64,000 nt of DNA from Flammeovirga pectinis. Lineage in GTDB: Bacteria; Bacteroidota; Bacteroidia; Cytophagales; Flammeovirgaceae. The notes beneath the pieces were generated by a model that saw nothing but the letters and a program-made list of their open reading frames with translations, was not told the DNA's origin and did not search any database. The DNA is taken from contig NZ_CP034562.1 of assembly GCF_003970675.1 (NCBI RefSeq), positions 1,240,001 through 1,304,000 of the forward strand, in the 5' to 3' direction. Below, one piece after another: positions 27,739 through 36,763 of the stretch. The position numbers were made by a program, and so were the translations under genes. Numbering within the stretch: the first letter of the stretch is position 1; each line of letters starts with the position of its first letter.

Positions 27739-28137
27739 TTATGCTGCTTTAAGCAAATCGCGTCCCCATATTACTGCTTCTTCTGGCGACTCAAATAAGT
27801 TAATTTTAAGACTCGGTTCATTTTCTAATAGACTCTCTAGATTTATAACTGAAAACCTAGTGAACGGATCACAATCTTCTTCTATTATAACACCAAAGTG
27901 TTTTACTTTTAAAAGAGCAATTTTTGGTAAAAACCAACTAACCAACCATGGATTAGCAGACATCCATCCCGACTTTATAAAACGTGCATCCAGTAAGACA
28001 ATTAATGGCTTTCCATTTTGTATATCTTTTAAAGAATCCTCAAAAAGATCTGAGAATTGCTCTGTCTGAAAATAACCTCTCATTCTGATAGTCAATGTAG
28101 AGGAGCGGCTATTCATGTCGGTGGTAAAGTTGGTCAT
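27739..28137 (-). CDS. STAS/SpoIIAA-like small protein (tentative)
   Basis: 132 residues, no signal peptide. The alternation STLTIRMRGYF, helix QFSDLFEDSLKDIQ, KPLIVLLDARFIKSGWMSANPWLVSWFL, KHFGVIIEE, ESPEEAVIWGRDLL follows the beta-alpha plan of STAS or SpoIIAA-like domains, and the end resembles the closing helix of SpoIIAA-like proteins. The Ser-Gly in DARFIKSGWM falls roughly where anti-anti-sigma factors have the phosphorylated Ser, although the classical DSSG block is not intact. The assignment rests on pattern only. Its neighbours are ruvC downstream (own terminator between) and, 2.8 kb away, the SpoIIE phosphatase, a conceivable partner. An alternative start is Met8. Confidence 0.5.
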   Translation of the reverse strand: MTNFTTDMNSRSSTLTIRMRGYFQTEQFSDLFEDSLKDIQNGKPLIVLLDARFIKSGWMSANPWLVSWFLPKIALLKVKHFGVIIEEDCDPFTRFSVINLESLLENEPSLKINLFESPEEAVIWGRDLLKAA

Positions 28138-28647
28138 ATCTTTTCTTTTATTGTTTGACCTAGAAACATCCTATCTGCTTTTTTTGTTCAGATATAATGT
28201 ACAGTTTAATGTAAGTTTTGTTTGTAAAAGAAGATAATGTTATAGTTTTAATCGAATAATAAATACCATTATTTTAATGAAAAGAGTAGAGGTTCTCTAT
28301 TTAAATCAAATGATAGGGTAAAAGTTGAAAAACTCACTTTTGTACAGAAATATCACATTTAAAGTATAATTTCTGTTTTGATAAAGATCCAAAATCAATA
28401 AAATCTCAAAAAAAAAGAAAATGTATTTAAAGGAAGTGAGAAATATTCATTAGAGATCAATTAAATATCTTAGTTTTGAAGAATATTTGGGTACTTATTA
28501 GTTATACTACTAAGATCTCAAAAATTATAAAGCAATATCTTTTTATATTTTGATGATAAATCGAGAGAATTAATCTTGAGTGAGATCATCTGAGTGTAAA
28601 AAAAATTATTAAATTTGATCCTTTATTGGATAGAGAAATTACTTGCA
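28138..28647. other. Long divergent intergenic region, no gene seen
   Basis: About 510 bp, very AT-rich, between the STAS-like gene (-) and rsmG (+). A TAGTTTTG at 28471-28478 resembles a -7 box, but has no matching -33 element. No short ORF with a plausible start, no hairpin terminator and no tRNA-like sequence was found. Confidence 0.4.
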
Positions 28648-29283
28648 ATGGCAAAAATAGATATCATCGAAAAATACTTCCCGAACTTGACAGCAGTGCA
28701 AAAAAATCAATTTGCACAGTTACAAGATTTATATGCAGAGTGGAATGAAAAGGTTAACGTAATCTCAAGAAAAGATATTGAGAATTTATATGAACGTCAC
28801 GTTCTTCACTCTTTAAGTATTGCAAAGGTGATTGAATTTAAACCTGGTACTGAAATTTTAGACGTAGGAACTGGTGGAGGTTTTCCTGGAATTCCTTTAG
28901 CAATCTTATTTCCAAAAGTGAAATTTCATCTTGTTGACTCGATAGCAAAAAAGATTAATGTTGTAAACGAAATAGCAAAAACTATTGGTCTTACAAACAT
29001 TGTGGCAGAACAAATGCGTGCTGAAAAGGTTGATGGAGAGTATGACTTTGTAGTTTCGAGAGCCGTTACTAGAATTGATGTTCTTTATAGATGGGTTCGC
29101 TCTAAAGTGGCACATCAGCAAGGGCATGATCTTAAGAATGGTATTATTTGCTTGAAAGGAGGAGATCTTACTGAAGAATTTTCAAAATTGAAAAAGAAGA
29201 ATAAGCTTATTGAAATGTCTGAAATTTTTGAAGAAGAATTTTTTGAGACAAAGAAAGTAGCTTACGTTCCAGTAACGAACTAG
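28648..29283 (+). CDS. rsmG: 16S rRNA (guanine-N7) methyltransferase RsmG
   Basis: 211 residues from the ATG at 28648 (MAKIDIIEKYFPNLT); a TTG at 28615 lies in frame but adds sequence unlike the family. Motifs: WNEKVNVISRKDIENLYERHVLHSL (the conserved RsmG N-terminal block), ILDVGTGGGFPGIPLAI (SAM-binding glycine loop), VDSIAKKINVVNEI, and YDFVVSRAVTRID. RsmG methylates N7 of G527 in 16S rRNA. It is followed 5 bp later by the polyprenyl synthase gene and then menD, a likely operon; co-transcription with isoprenoid/menaquinone genes is a layout feature rather than a functional link. Confidence 0.95.
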   Translation: MAKIDIIEKYFPNLTAVQKNQFAQLQDLYAEWNEKVNVISRKDIENLYERHVLHSLSIAKVIEFKPGTEILDVGTGGGFPGIPLAILFPKVKFHLVDSIAKKINVVNEIAKTIGLTNIVAEQMRAEKVDGEYDFVVSRAVTRIDVLYRWVRSKVAHQQGHDLKNGIICLKGGDLTEEFSKLKKKNKLIEMSEIFEEEFFETKKVAYVPVTN

Positions 29284-29288
29284 ACAGT

Positions 29289-30263
29289 ATGCCTAAAAAA
29301 ATGCAAGACTTCCAAGTCCCTGTAAAGGAACAGATGGTCGAATTTGAAAAGAAATTCCGCTTTTTTATGAAGAGTGACGTAGCCCTATTGGATAGGATTA
29401 TGAACTATATTGTAAAAAGTAAGGGTAAACAAATGCGCCCAATTTTAGTTTTTCTTACTGCAGGGGCTACCGGTGAAATAATCGATCAGACGTATAGAGG
29501 TGCAGCATTAATAGAGCTACTTCATACTGCAACTCTCGTTCACGATGATGTTGTAGATGATGCAGATTACCGCAGAGGTTTTTTCTCTATAAAAGCACTT
29601 TGGAAAAATAAAACAGCAGTTCTTGTTGGTGATTATTTACTTTCTAGAGGGCTTTTATTATCTGTAGAAAATAACGATTTTGAATTACTCAAATACGTTT
29701 CTACTGCAGTAAGAGAAATGAGTGAAGGAGAGTTGATGCAAATTGAAAAAGCACGTAGACTCGATATCACTGAAGATGTGTATTTTGAAATAATCCGTCA
29801 GAAAACAGCCACTTTAATTGCAGCTTGTACTGCAGTTGGAGCAGCATCTGCGGGGGCATCAGAAGATGTGGTAAAACGCATGCACAAAATGGGTGAGAAA
29901 ATTGGTATTGCCTTTCAGATAAAAGATGATTTATTTGATTACGGTACTGCCGAAATTGGAAAGCCTTTAGGAATAGATATCAAAGAAAAGAAAATGACTT
30001 TACCTTTAATCTATGCACTTAATAATGCAAAATGGTTAAAAAGGAAAGAGATCATTTTTAAAATAAAAACACAGAACACCAATCAAAAGGTAGTTCGTGA
30101 GATTATAGAGTTTGTGAAAAATTCTGGAGGTTTAGAATATGCTACCGTAACAATGGAAAAATACATTAAAGAGGGTAGAGAAATTTTAGACGAATTACCA
30201 GATTCTGAATACAAAACAGCATTACATCAGTTGATCTCTTACGTTGTTGACAGAGAGATCTAA
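29289..30263 (+). CDS. Polyprenyl diphosphate synthase (quinone side chain)
   Basis: 324 residues, all-alpha trans-prenyltransferase. First aspartate-rich motif: LLHTATLVHDDVVDDADYRRG (DDxxD); second: IAFQIKDDLFDYG (DDxxD-like). KGKQMRPILVFLTAGATG is the conserved IPP-binding N-terminal block and GDYLLSRGLLLSVE follows the first motif. These enzymes extend farnesyl diphosphate with IPP to C35-C45 chains for menaquinone. The gene lies directly before menD, which fits a role in menaquinone biosynthesis in the cytoplasm or at the membrane. Chain length cannot be judged reliably; IspB-like is the closest general name. Confidence 0.93.
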   Translation: MPKKMQDFQVPVKEQMVEFEKKFRFFMKSDVALLDRIMNYIVKSKGKQMRPILVFLTAGATGEIIDQTYRGAALIELLHTATLVHDDVVDDADYRRGFFSIKALWKNKTAVLVGDYLLSRGLLLSVENNDFELLKYVSTAVREMSEGELMQIEKARRLDITEDVYFEIIRQKTATLIAACTAVGAASAGASEDVVKRMHKMGEKIGIAFQIKDDLFDYGTAEIGKPLGIDIKEKKMTLPLIYALNNAKWLKRKEIIFKIKTQNTNQKVVREIIEFVKNSGGLEYATVTMEKYIKEGREILDELPDSEYKTALHQLISYVVDREI

Positions 30264-30295
30264 ACTCTATTATACTTAATATCATTTAGTGGTTT

Positions 30296-31999
30296 ATGGG
30301 CAGTCATAGAAAAGATTTATTGATTCAAGTTGGTAATTTTGTAGAACAACTATATCAAATGGGAGTAAGGCAAGTAATTTTGTCTCCGGGATCTAGAGTT
30401 GCACCACTTACATTAGCTTTTGTAAGACATCCTCATATTCAAACTAGAACGGTTAGCGATGAGCGATCTGCAGCTTTTATAGCTTTAGGGATTGCACAAC
30501 AAACTAAAACACCCGTTGTAATTGCTTGTACATCTGGAACTGCAGCACTTAATTATGCACCAGCAGTAGCAGAAGCATTTTATCAGCGTATTCCACTTAT
30601 TGTACTAACAGCAGATCGTCCAACAGAATGGATAGATCAGTGGGATGGACAAACAATTCGTCAGCAAAATATTTACGGGAACCATATTAAAAGAAGCTAC
30701 CAGATGCCTGTTGATTTAGGGCATGACGAAGCAAAATGGTTTAGGAAACGAATTGGAGCAGAAGCACTACAAATGGCTTTAGATTTCCCTCAAGGTCCAG
30801 TTCAGATCAATTGGCCTTTAAGAGAACCTTTTTATCCCGAAATAGATGAAACATTTGATTTCTCAAATAAGAACATTGGAGCCGTAGAGATTTTATCTTC
30901 TGAACCTTATTTAGATGACGAGACATGGGAAGAAACTTTACTTCCAATTCTCAATAATCATAAAAAAATTCTTATTGTAGCAGGGCAGGGACAATACCAA
31001 AGTTCTTTAGCAGAAAGCTTAGAAGGATTACCTTTTCCTGTAGTTTCTGATATTATTTCAAACTATGGAAGTGTTGAAACCGCGGTCATTCACCAAGATG
31101 TTTTCCTTTCTCCTTCAGAAATAGAGATTCTTCAACCAGATGTATTAATTACTTTTGGAATGTCTGTGATCTCTAAAAATTTAAAATTGTTTTTAAGAAG
31201 CAACCCACCAAAAGAACATTGGCATATTCAAGAAGCAGGTGAAGTTGCAGATACATTTCAATCTTTAACTAAAGTAATTCGTTCTACAGAAGATGCATTT
31301 TTTGATCAGTTTTCTGGTTATGAATTAGCCCATTCAACAACGTATTTGGAAGAGTGGAAAGAGAAAGACGATGCTGTAAAAACCAATAAGATAGATTTCT
31401 TTGAGTTGTTGTCTTTTTCGGAGTTCGAAGTAGTAAATCACTTATTAAGGGAGTTACCTGAAAATAGTGTTCTGCATCTAGCAAACAGCATGTCTGTACG
31501 TTATGCTAATTTTATAGGTTTGGAAAGAAATGATGTTGCAGTTTATGCAAACAGAGGTACAAGTGGAATTGATGGAAGTACAAGTACAGCTATAGGCCAT
31601 GCGATAAGTAACCCAGAATGTGTTCACTTCTTATTGACTGGAGATTTAGCTTTCTTTTACGACAGAAATGCATTTTGGAATAACTACCTACCTTCAAATC
31701 TTAAAGTTTTATTACTTAATAACCATGGAGGGGTGATTTTTAGTATGATTGAAGGTCCTACTAAGCAACCTGAATTATCAGAATATTTTGAAACAGAACA
31801 AAGAACATCTGCAAAGTTTTTAGCAGAAGAGTTTAATTGCAACCATTGGGAATTAAATTCTAGAGAAGAGTTTTATTATACTTTTGATAGCTTTATTCAA
31901 ACATCTGATAAACTCAGTATATTAGAGGTGAAAACGGATAAAGTAATTAGTAAAAACACATTTAAGGCCTTTAAAAAGGAAGGTGTATATAAAGTGTAA
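30296..31999 (+). CDS. menD: SEPHCHC synthase MenD (menaquinone biosynthesis)
   Basis: 567 residues, the normal MenD length. N-terminal Pyr domain: VRQVILSPGSRVAPLTLAFVRHPHIQTRTVSDERSAAFIALGIAQQT with the Glu expected to activate ThDP (in VSDERSAAF); VIACTSGTAALNYAPAVAEAFY; LTADRPTEWIDQWDGQTIRQQNIYG is specific for MenD. C-terminal PP domain: VYANRGTSGIDGSTSTAIGHA, then LLTGDLAFFYDRNAFWN, the Mg-ThDP-binding GD...N motif. The enzyme condenses isochorismate with 2-oxoglutarate. Gap to the prenyl synthase is 32 bp. Other men genes are not in the window. Confidence 0.96.
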   Translation: MGSHRKDLLIQVGNFVEQLYQMGVRQVILSPGSRVAPLTLAFVRHPHIQTRTVSDERSAAFIALGIAQQTKTPVVIACTSGTAALNYAPAVAEAFYQRIPLIVLTADRPTEWIDQWDGQTIRQQNIYGNHIKRSYQMPVDLGHDEAKWFRKRIGAEALQMALDFPQGPVQINWPLREPFYPEIDETFDFSNKNIGAVEILSSEPYLDDETWEETLLPILNNHKKILIVAGQGQYQSSLAESLEGLPFPVVSDIISNYGSVETAVIHQDVFLSPSEIEILQPDVLITFGMSVISKNLKLFLRSNPPKEHWHIQEAGEVADTFQSLTKVIRSTEDAFFDQFSGYELAHSTTYLEEWKEKDDAVKTNKIDFFELLSFSEFEVVNHLLRELPENSVLHLANSMSVRYANFIGLERNDVAVYANRGTSGIDGSTSTAIGHAISNPECVHFLLTGDLAFFYDRNAFWNNYLPSNLKVLLLNNHGGVIFSMIEGPTKQPELSEYFETEQRTSAKFLAEEFNCNHWELNSREEFYYTFDSFIQTSDKLSILEVKTDKVISKNTFKAFKKEGVYKV

Positions 32000-32008
32000 C
32001 CTTCTTTT
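31973..32008 (+). terminator. Possible terminator overlapping the menD stop
   Basis: GAAGGT and ACCTTC, with an imperfect A-rich/T-rich extension, flank a loop and lead into TTTT. It is imperfect; low confidence. Confidence 0.35.
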
Positions 32009-32319
32009 AGAATATAATATTAAAGTTCTTTAGTAAAGCAATCTTATTCGTTTAAGCTTGCTTTTTTTGTTGAAATAGAATTATTCAAAGAATTATTAGG
32101 ACTTGAAGTTAGTTTGTATAGCTACTTATGTCTATTAGAACTCATAAATTATTAGTGTGGATTAGTACTTTTTAAAGAAAATGTCCTTTTAGATCTAATT
32201 ATTTGATATTTAGTGCCTTGAAACTTTCAAAAACAATAATATTTCTTAATATTGTTATAACTACCAACAACAGACTAATTCTACTTATTATAATTTTCAA
32301 AGATTTGAACTGTGTTATT
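32009..32319. other. Intergenic region, no gene seen
   Basis: AT-rich leader of the 95-residue gene. An open frame extends back to 32203, but it encodes a run of Leu/Ile/Asn typical of translated spacer, so it is left out. Confidence 0.4.
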
Positions 32320-32607
32320 ATGGGCATTATAAAATTACTAAAGCAAGTTTTCGTTAAGCAGCATAATTTCGTTGAAGAACATAAAAATTCAATGAGTAGT
32401 GGTGTTCAACAAAAAAACAAAGTTTACTACGATCTTCTGAATCAACGAATTAAGCGTAAGCAAGATAATTTGTTGAAATTGCAACATGCAGTAAAAGAGA
32501 TGCAAAATTCGTTAGAACATAACGAAACTGATGCTTCTCATGATGCAAATATCTTAGCGTTAAATGCTATGATGGAGATCGAGGAAAATAGAACAATAGG
32601 GTATTAA
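32320..32607 (+). CDS. Short helical protein, unknown function
   Basis: 95 residues from the ATG at 32320 (MGIIKLLKQVFVKQHNFVEEH). The protein is highly charged and predicted to be nearly all helix: QQKNKVYYDLLNQRIKRKQDNLLKLQHAVKEMQNSLEH has heptad-like spacing. No signal peptide, no membrane segment, no recognised family. It converges on another soluble coiled-coil gene (32699-33244, minus strand) with a strong shared terminator between them, which is the only contextual clue. It might be a small structural or regulatory protein. Confidence 0.55.
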   Translation: MGIIKLLKQVFVKQHNFVEEHKNSMSSGVQQKNKVYYDLLNQRIKRKQDNLLKLQHAVKEMQNSLEHNETDASHDANILALNAMMEIEENRTIGY

Positions 32608-32643
32608 GACAATTTGGTTGTACTAACTAAAATGCTCTTAACT

Positions 32644-32681
32644 AAAAAACGGTTACCAATTTAGATTGGTAACCGTTTTTT
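32644..32681. terminator. Strong bidirectional terminator
   Basis: A 17-bp perfect stem, AAAAAACGGTTACCAAT (32644-32660) with its complement (32665-32681), with a 4-base loop, lies between two convergent helical-protein genes. Confidence 0.93.
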
Positions 32682-32698
32682 ATTGTATTCAGCTAATA

Positions 32699-33244
32699 TT
32701 AATAGATCACTTTGTTTGCTAATTTTTCTGTTAAATCACCTGTTTTAGAAACTAAATTTTCGATATCGTTACTAGTTTTATCAACTTTATTTTTTGTCTT
32801 TAGATTCATACCCTCCAATTTATTTTTACCGTTCTTAATCAACTTTTCTAAATTACTTTGGAGGTTATTCATGTCCTTTAAGGTTTTATCAATAAGTTCT
32901 TTTTTCACTTCATCATCAAGAAGAGCACTTTTAGTAATAGCCCCTTCAGATGTCTTCTTAAGTGTATTTAGTAATTTATCATTTGTACTGTCAGAGTAAT
33001 CAAGCATAGATTTATTAAGTGTGGTAACTTTATCTATCATAACTTTATACTCTTCTTCCACTTTCGATAATTTTTCAAGGGTTTCAATCTCACTAATTAA
33101 AATGGTGTCGTTTACTTTAAGAGAAATTTCGGCTTGTAATTCCTGTTTTTTCTCACGAGTGATTGTTTTTATCTCATCCATTTGTTGTTGATACAAAAGA
33201 ATGTTTTTTTGTGCTTGTTTTGTTATTTCTATTAGAGATTTCAT
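32699..33244 (-). CDS. Soluble coiled-coil protein, unknown function
   Basis: 181 residues, nearly all charged helix with no Cys, no Pro-rich part, no signal peptide and no membrane segment: TKQAQKNILLYQQQMDEIKTITREKKQEL and the C-terminal KDMNNLQSNLEKLIKNGKNKLEGMN followed by DKTSNDIENLVSKTGDLTEKLANKV. The C-terminal third has spaced Lys/Asp/Leu repeats reminiscent of apolipophorin-like or LEA-type amphipathic helices. I recognise no family. It is monocistronic and convergent with the 95-residue helical protein. Confidence 0.6.
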   Translation of the reverse strand: MKSLIEITKQAQKNILLYQQQMDEIKTITREKKQELQAEISLKVNDTILISEIETLEKLSKVEEEYKVMIDKVTTLNKSMLDYSDSTNDKLLNTLKKTSEGAITKSALLDDEVKKELIDKTLKDMNNLQSNLEKLIKNGKNKLEGMNLKTKNKVDKTSNDIENLVSKTGDLTEKLANKVIY

Positions 33245-33471
33245 CTTTTATTTTGATTAATGTTGATAGTTCAAATGTCTCTATTATTTATAGCTTTATG
33301 TAATTGTTATTGATATGATGTTATTCCATTCTGATATTTGCCTGTTAAAAGAAGTTGAGAAAGTGGATTCTATTTATAGATCATAAATAATCAATTATTA
33401 AGAATTTGCACTTATAAAATAGTTTATGATTGTATATATTTATACTGTAATTAATATCAAAAGGTGATAGT

Positions 33472-34434
33472 ATGAGAGAAATTCGAATTAAGTCAGCATC
33501 CTTTAAAAAAGTATTTCCAGAATTAGTACAACAGTACAATGGTGTTCTAGAAAGAGATAAGATAATTATCAACACTAATGATGAGGAAATTATAGCAAAA
33601 GGGTATCAAATAAATAGTAATTTAGAAGTGACTTCTTTTGAAGGACGTTTAAACGAACCTCTAAGATTAATAAGAGAAAAACAGGAAAAAGATACATTCG
33701 TGATTGTGTATTTTCTTACTCCTTTTAAATTAACTGATGATATTGAGGAGGCATCTTTTAGAATAAGAGAGAAGAAATATTGGTCTAATCTAAAAAGAGA
33801 TGAAGTTTTTTTTTTTGATGCAAAAGCAAAAGTATCTTTTCTAACCATAAAATATGATAGGGCCTTTATAGAGAAGTATAACATAAATAATAAACCGTTT
33901 ATTTCTCAAATGCTTAATGGAAAAGATCCTTTTATTATTTATGAGAACATTTCTTCTGCTACCTTAAAATTAATTCAAGAAGTAAAAGACTGTGATTTTG
34001 ATAATGAAATTGAGCTTTTAAAGCTCGACTATTTAACATTTAGATTACTCTACAATTTTGCCAATAAAGTAGCCTATAGGTTTAAGATTCAGGCTTTACC
34101 AAGATCACTACCAGAAGTAGATGTAGAAAAGATCTTTATGGTAAAAGAGTACATTGAAAAAAACTTTGAAGAAAAGATTTCTGCCGAAGATTTAGCAGAA
34201 GTTGCCCAATTTAGTTACAGTAAACTGAGAAAGTTATTTAAAGAAATTATTGGCGATTCTATATTACAATACACCAATGATTATAAATTACAAAGAGCAC
34301 ACCAATGGCTAGAAGCAGGATCGCACAATGTTTCTGATTGTACGTATAGTTTAGGTTTTACAAGTGTAACTCATTTTGGTAAGTTATTTAAAGAGAAGTA
34401 CGGTTGTCTACCAAGTACATTATCTAAGTTTTAA
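33472..34434 (+). CDS. AraC-family transcriptional regulator
   Basis: 320 residues. The last ~95 residues are a classical AraC/XylS double helix-turn-helix: VKEYIEKNFEEKISAEDLAEVAQFSYSKLRKLFKEIIGDSILQYTNDYKLQRAHQWLEAGSHNVSDCTYSLGFTSVTHFGKLFKEKYGCLPSTL, including the second-helix GFTSVTHFGKLFKEKYG signature. The N-terminal ~215 residues are a ligand/dimerisation part of the type seen in Bacteroidota (REIRIKSASFKKVFPEL at the start), with no recognised effector domain. It could control the nearby DUF1254 gene or act elsewhere. Its 3' end converges on the DUF2461 gene with a 17-bp gap and no visible terminator. Confidence 0.9.
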   Translation: MREIRIKSASFKKVFPELVQQYNGVLERDKIIINTNDEEIIAKGYQINSNLEVTSFEGRLNEPLRLIREKQEKDTFVIVYFLTPFKLTDDIEEASFRIREKKYWSNLKRDEVFFFDAKAKVSFLTIKYDRAFIEKYNINNKPFISQMLNGKDPFIIYENISSATLKLIQEVKDCDFDNEIELLKLDYLTFRLLYNFANKVAYRFKIQALPRSLPEVDVEKIFMVKEYIEKNFEEKISAEDLAEVAQFSYSKLRKLFKEIIGDSILQYTNDYKLQRAHQWLEAGSHNVSDCTYSLGFTSVTHFGKLFKEKYGCLPSTLSKF

Positions 34435-34451
34435 CCCCACTTCCCTTCACT

Positions 34452-35117
34452 TTATTTTATTGGTTCACCGTTTAAATCAGTAGTAAGTATGCTACTCATG
34501 TAATCGAAGAATGGGCGTAATGCCTCAAAAGTTTTTACAACATCTTCGATAAAATGAGGAGATAACACTTCTTTATCTGTAAACTTTCGCATGACAATAA
34601 ATTGTTTCTTTCTGATTAAATCAATTGCAGGATCATTTTTATCAAAGCCTCTAGGCGCAGACTTTACTTCATCACCAACTAATTCACCAAAAGTATCTTT
34701 AAATTCTTTAGAATCAATTATTGCTCTCATTTCAGAATCACCATATTCAAATTCTTGACGAATACGTTTTAGGTCTTCAGAATTTGGTGCATAAAAACCC
34801 CCACCAACAACGGTATTGTTATGCTCTATGTGTAAATAATATCCTCCTCTTAATTGCTTTGTAGCTCTAGAAAAGTATCCTGAAAAGTGTTTTTTATAAG
34901 GGAGCTTATCTTTAGAGAAACGAACATCTCTGTATATTCTATAAATTTTATGTCCCTCTATATTGTCTGTTGCAGATAATTTTGTCTGTACGTCTTGAAA
35001 TAGATCTTTAATTTCAGCTTGATGCTTTTGAAAAGTGGGCTTATTTTCTGTAAACCATTCTCTATTGTTATTTTTTTCGAGTTGATTCAGGAAATTGAAG
35101 AGTTCTTTTGTAACCAT
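34452..35117 (-). CDS. DUF2461 family protein
   Basis: 221 residues, the DUF2461 (TIGR02453) length. The N-terminal FLNQLEKNNNREWFTENKPTFQKH and the central KIYRIYRDVRFSKDKLPYKKHFSGYFSR, then GGYYLHIEHNNTVVGGGFYAP, are strongly diagnostic. The family is cytoplasmic, widespread and of unknown biochemical function. The end carries EVLSPHFIEDVVKTFEALRPFFDYM, also typical. It is monocistronic, converging with the AraC gene. No specific role can be read from the neighbours. Confidence 0.93.
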   Translation of the reverse strand: MVTKELFNFLNQLEKNNNREWFTENKPTFQKHQAEIKDLFQDVQTKLSATDNIEGHKIYRIYRDVRFSKDKLPYKKHFSGYFSRATKQLRGGYYLHIEHNNTVVGGGFYAPNSEDLKRIRQEFEYGDSEMRAIIDSKEFKDTFGELVGDEVKSAPRGFDKNDPAIDLIRKKQFIVMRKFTDKEVLSPHFIEDVVKTFEALRPFFDYMSSILTTDLNGEPIK

Positions 35118-35291
35118 GTTTTTAAATTTAAATACTTATAAATATAGTAATTGATTTAGTAATCAAAGAACACTATATATGTTTTTTAAAATTGGACTAT
35201 AAAGAAAATTTTTTGACCTAATAAGAAAATGTCTGATCATTTTAGTTGCGTTTGTATAAGTGAGTTTAATTAAAAATTACATATCAACGTT

Positions 35292-36713
35292 ATGAAAAAA
35301 ATATTTATTCTTATCTCACTTTTATTCTCGGGATCACTTTATGCGCAAACAGGTGTTCCTGTTGGTATAGATTCAGATTCGTTATTTAATCAAATGGATT
35401 ATGAGAGATTAGTTGCCGCTTATGGAGATTTGCACCCTGATGCTGCTTTTATGGCATTGTGGAACTCTTATTTTAAAGAAGGATCAACAAAACAAAATGT
35501 TGGAATTATGGAAACATCCGTAGATTCTAGACATAATGTTTTAACTGCCAACTCTGAGACCCTTTATGCGGTGCATCCTGTAAATCTAAATAAACAGCAT
35601 GGAGGAGCAGTGGTTGTAGAAGTGCCCGCTAAAACTTTAGGAATGATAAATGGAAGTGGCTGGACTCATATTGCAGATTTAGGACCTTTTGGTGTTGATA
35701 AAGGAAAAGGAGGGAAATACTTAATTACATCTCCAGATTATAAAGGAGCTATTCCTAAAGAATATATTCATGTACAAGCACAAACAAATACAATTGTATG
35801 GCTTATTAGAGGTTTTGTAATTGATAACGATTGGAAAGGTGCTGCACAATATTTAAAAGATAATATTAAAACGTATTCGTTAAATGAAGCAGAAAATCCT
35901 CCAGTGACTACTTTTTATAATACGTCGGAATCGTTAACTGTAGATAATAAAAATATGGATATGCTTTACACTCCTAAAGATGTATTTCCTTTAATAAAAC
36001 AATACTTTAAATTAAATGGGGTGTTACCAAAATATGCTCTACTTTATAGTCACTTAGACGATGCAGGACTTTTTGATGGAACGGTTAGTAATGAATTATT
36101 AAAAAATGCCTATAAGGAAGGAAACAAACGTCAGCTTGTAAATACTTTCTGTAATAGAGATAAAGATGCTGTGGTGTGGGAAGGAGCAAAATGGTTATGG
36201 GCTAATAATGTTTCTGATGAGTACTATAATAGTAAAAAAACACATCATTATTCATCATCTCAACATCAAGTTTGGGCACACCAAGCAACATTTACTTGTG
36301 CAGCAATGACTAGACCTCCAAAAGGAGTGGGTTCTCAATATATTGGTGCTTATGAAGATGAAAACGGAGCATTTTTAAGTGGAAGTAATCATTATTCTAT
36401 CACTTTACCAAAGGGGATTCCGGCAGCTAATTTTTGGTCTGTTATTGCATATAATGCAGAATATAGATCGATGGTGAGGAATGCAGAATTTAAATGGGGG
36501 GCAAGTTCTTATACAAATGGGATTAAAAAGAATAAAGATGGTTCTATAACATTACATTTTTCGCCTAAAAAACCAAAAGGTGTAGCGAAAGAAAATTGGA
36601 TTCAGACAAATGAAAATGAAGGTTTTTTCATTTGGTTTAGAACATATTCTCCTACAGAAGCATGGTATGATAAATCGTGGCAGATGGAAGATGTGAAGAT
36701 TTTATCTAAATAA
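35292..36713 (+). CDS. Exported DUF1254/DUF1214 protein
   Basis: 473 residues with a signal peptide (MKKIFILISLLFSGSLYAQ). The N-terminal region (~35-165) matches DUF1254: NVGIMETSVDSRHNVLTANSETLYAVHPVNL, VVEVPAKTLGMINGSGWTHIADLG. The C-terminal ~100 residues match DUF1214: GSNHYSITLPKGIPAANFWSVIAYNAEYRSMVRNAEF, then GSITLHFSPKKPKGVAKENWIQTNENEGFFIWFRTYSP. This two-domain architecture is common in exported proteins of many bacteria, but no activity has been established. It is the only gene between the DUF2461 gene and the GH38 gene and shares a bidirectional terminator with GH38. Confidence 0.9.
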   Translation: MKKIFILISLLFSGSLYAQTGVPVGIDSDSLFNQMDYERLVAAYGDLHPDAAFMALWNSYFKEGSTKQNVGIMETSVDSRHNVLTANSETLYAVHPVNLNKQHGGAVVVEVPAKTLGMINGSGWTHIADLGPFGVDKGKGGKYLITSPDYKGAIPKEYIHVQAQTNTIVWLIRGFVIDNDWKGAAQYLKDNIKTYSLNEAENPPVTTFYNTSESLTVDNKNMDMLYTPKDVFPLIKQYFKLNGVLPKYALLYSHLDDAGLFDGTVSNELLKNAYKEGNKRQLVNTFCNRDKDAVVWEGAKWLWANNVSDEYYNSKKTHHYSSSQHQVWAHQATFTCAAMTRPPKGVGSQYIGAYEDENGAFLSGSNHYSITLPKGIPAANFWSVIAYNAEYRSMVRNAEFKWGASSYTNGIKKNKDGSITLHFSPKKPKGVAKENWIQTNENEGFFIWFRTYSPTEAWYDKSWQMEDVKILSK

Positions 36714-36725
36714 TAGAAGTATAAA

Positions 36726-36758
36726 TTAAGGCGATGTTGATATTCAACATCGCCTTAA
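36726..36758. terminator. Bidirectional terminator
   Basis: TTAAGGCGATGTTGA (36726-36740) pairs perfectly with its complement (36744-36758) around 3 bases. It serves DUF1254/DUF1214 (+) and GH38 (-). Confidence 0.88.
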
Positions 36759-36763
36759 TTCTA

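Noticed and set aside
27632-28069. A 145-residue reading frame on the + strand opposite the STAS-like gene
   Set aside because: Low-complexity Ser/Lys/Phe composition with no domain signal; the minus-strand frame has a coherent fold pattern and its own terminator.
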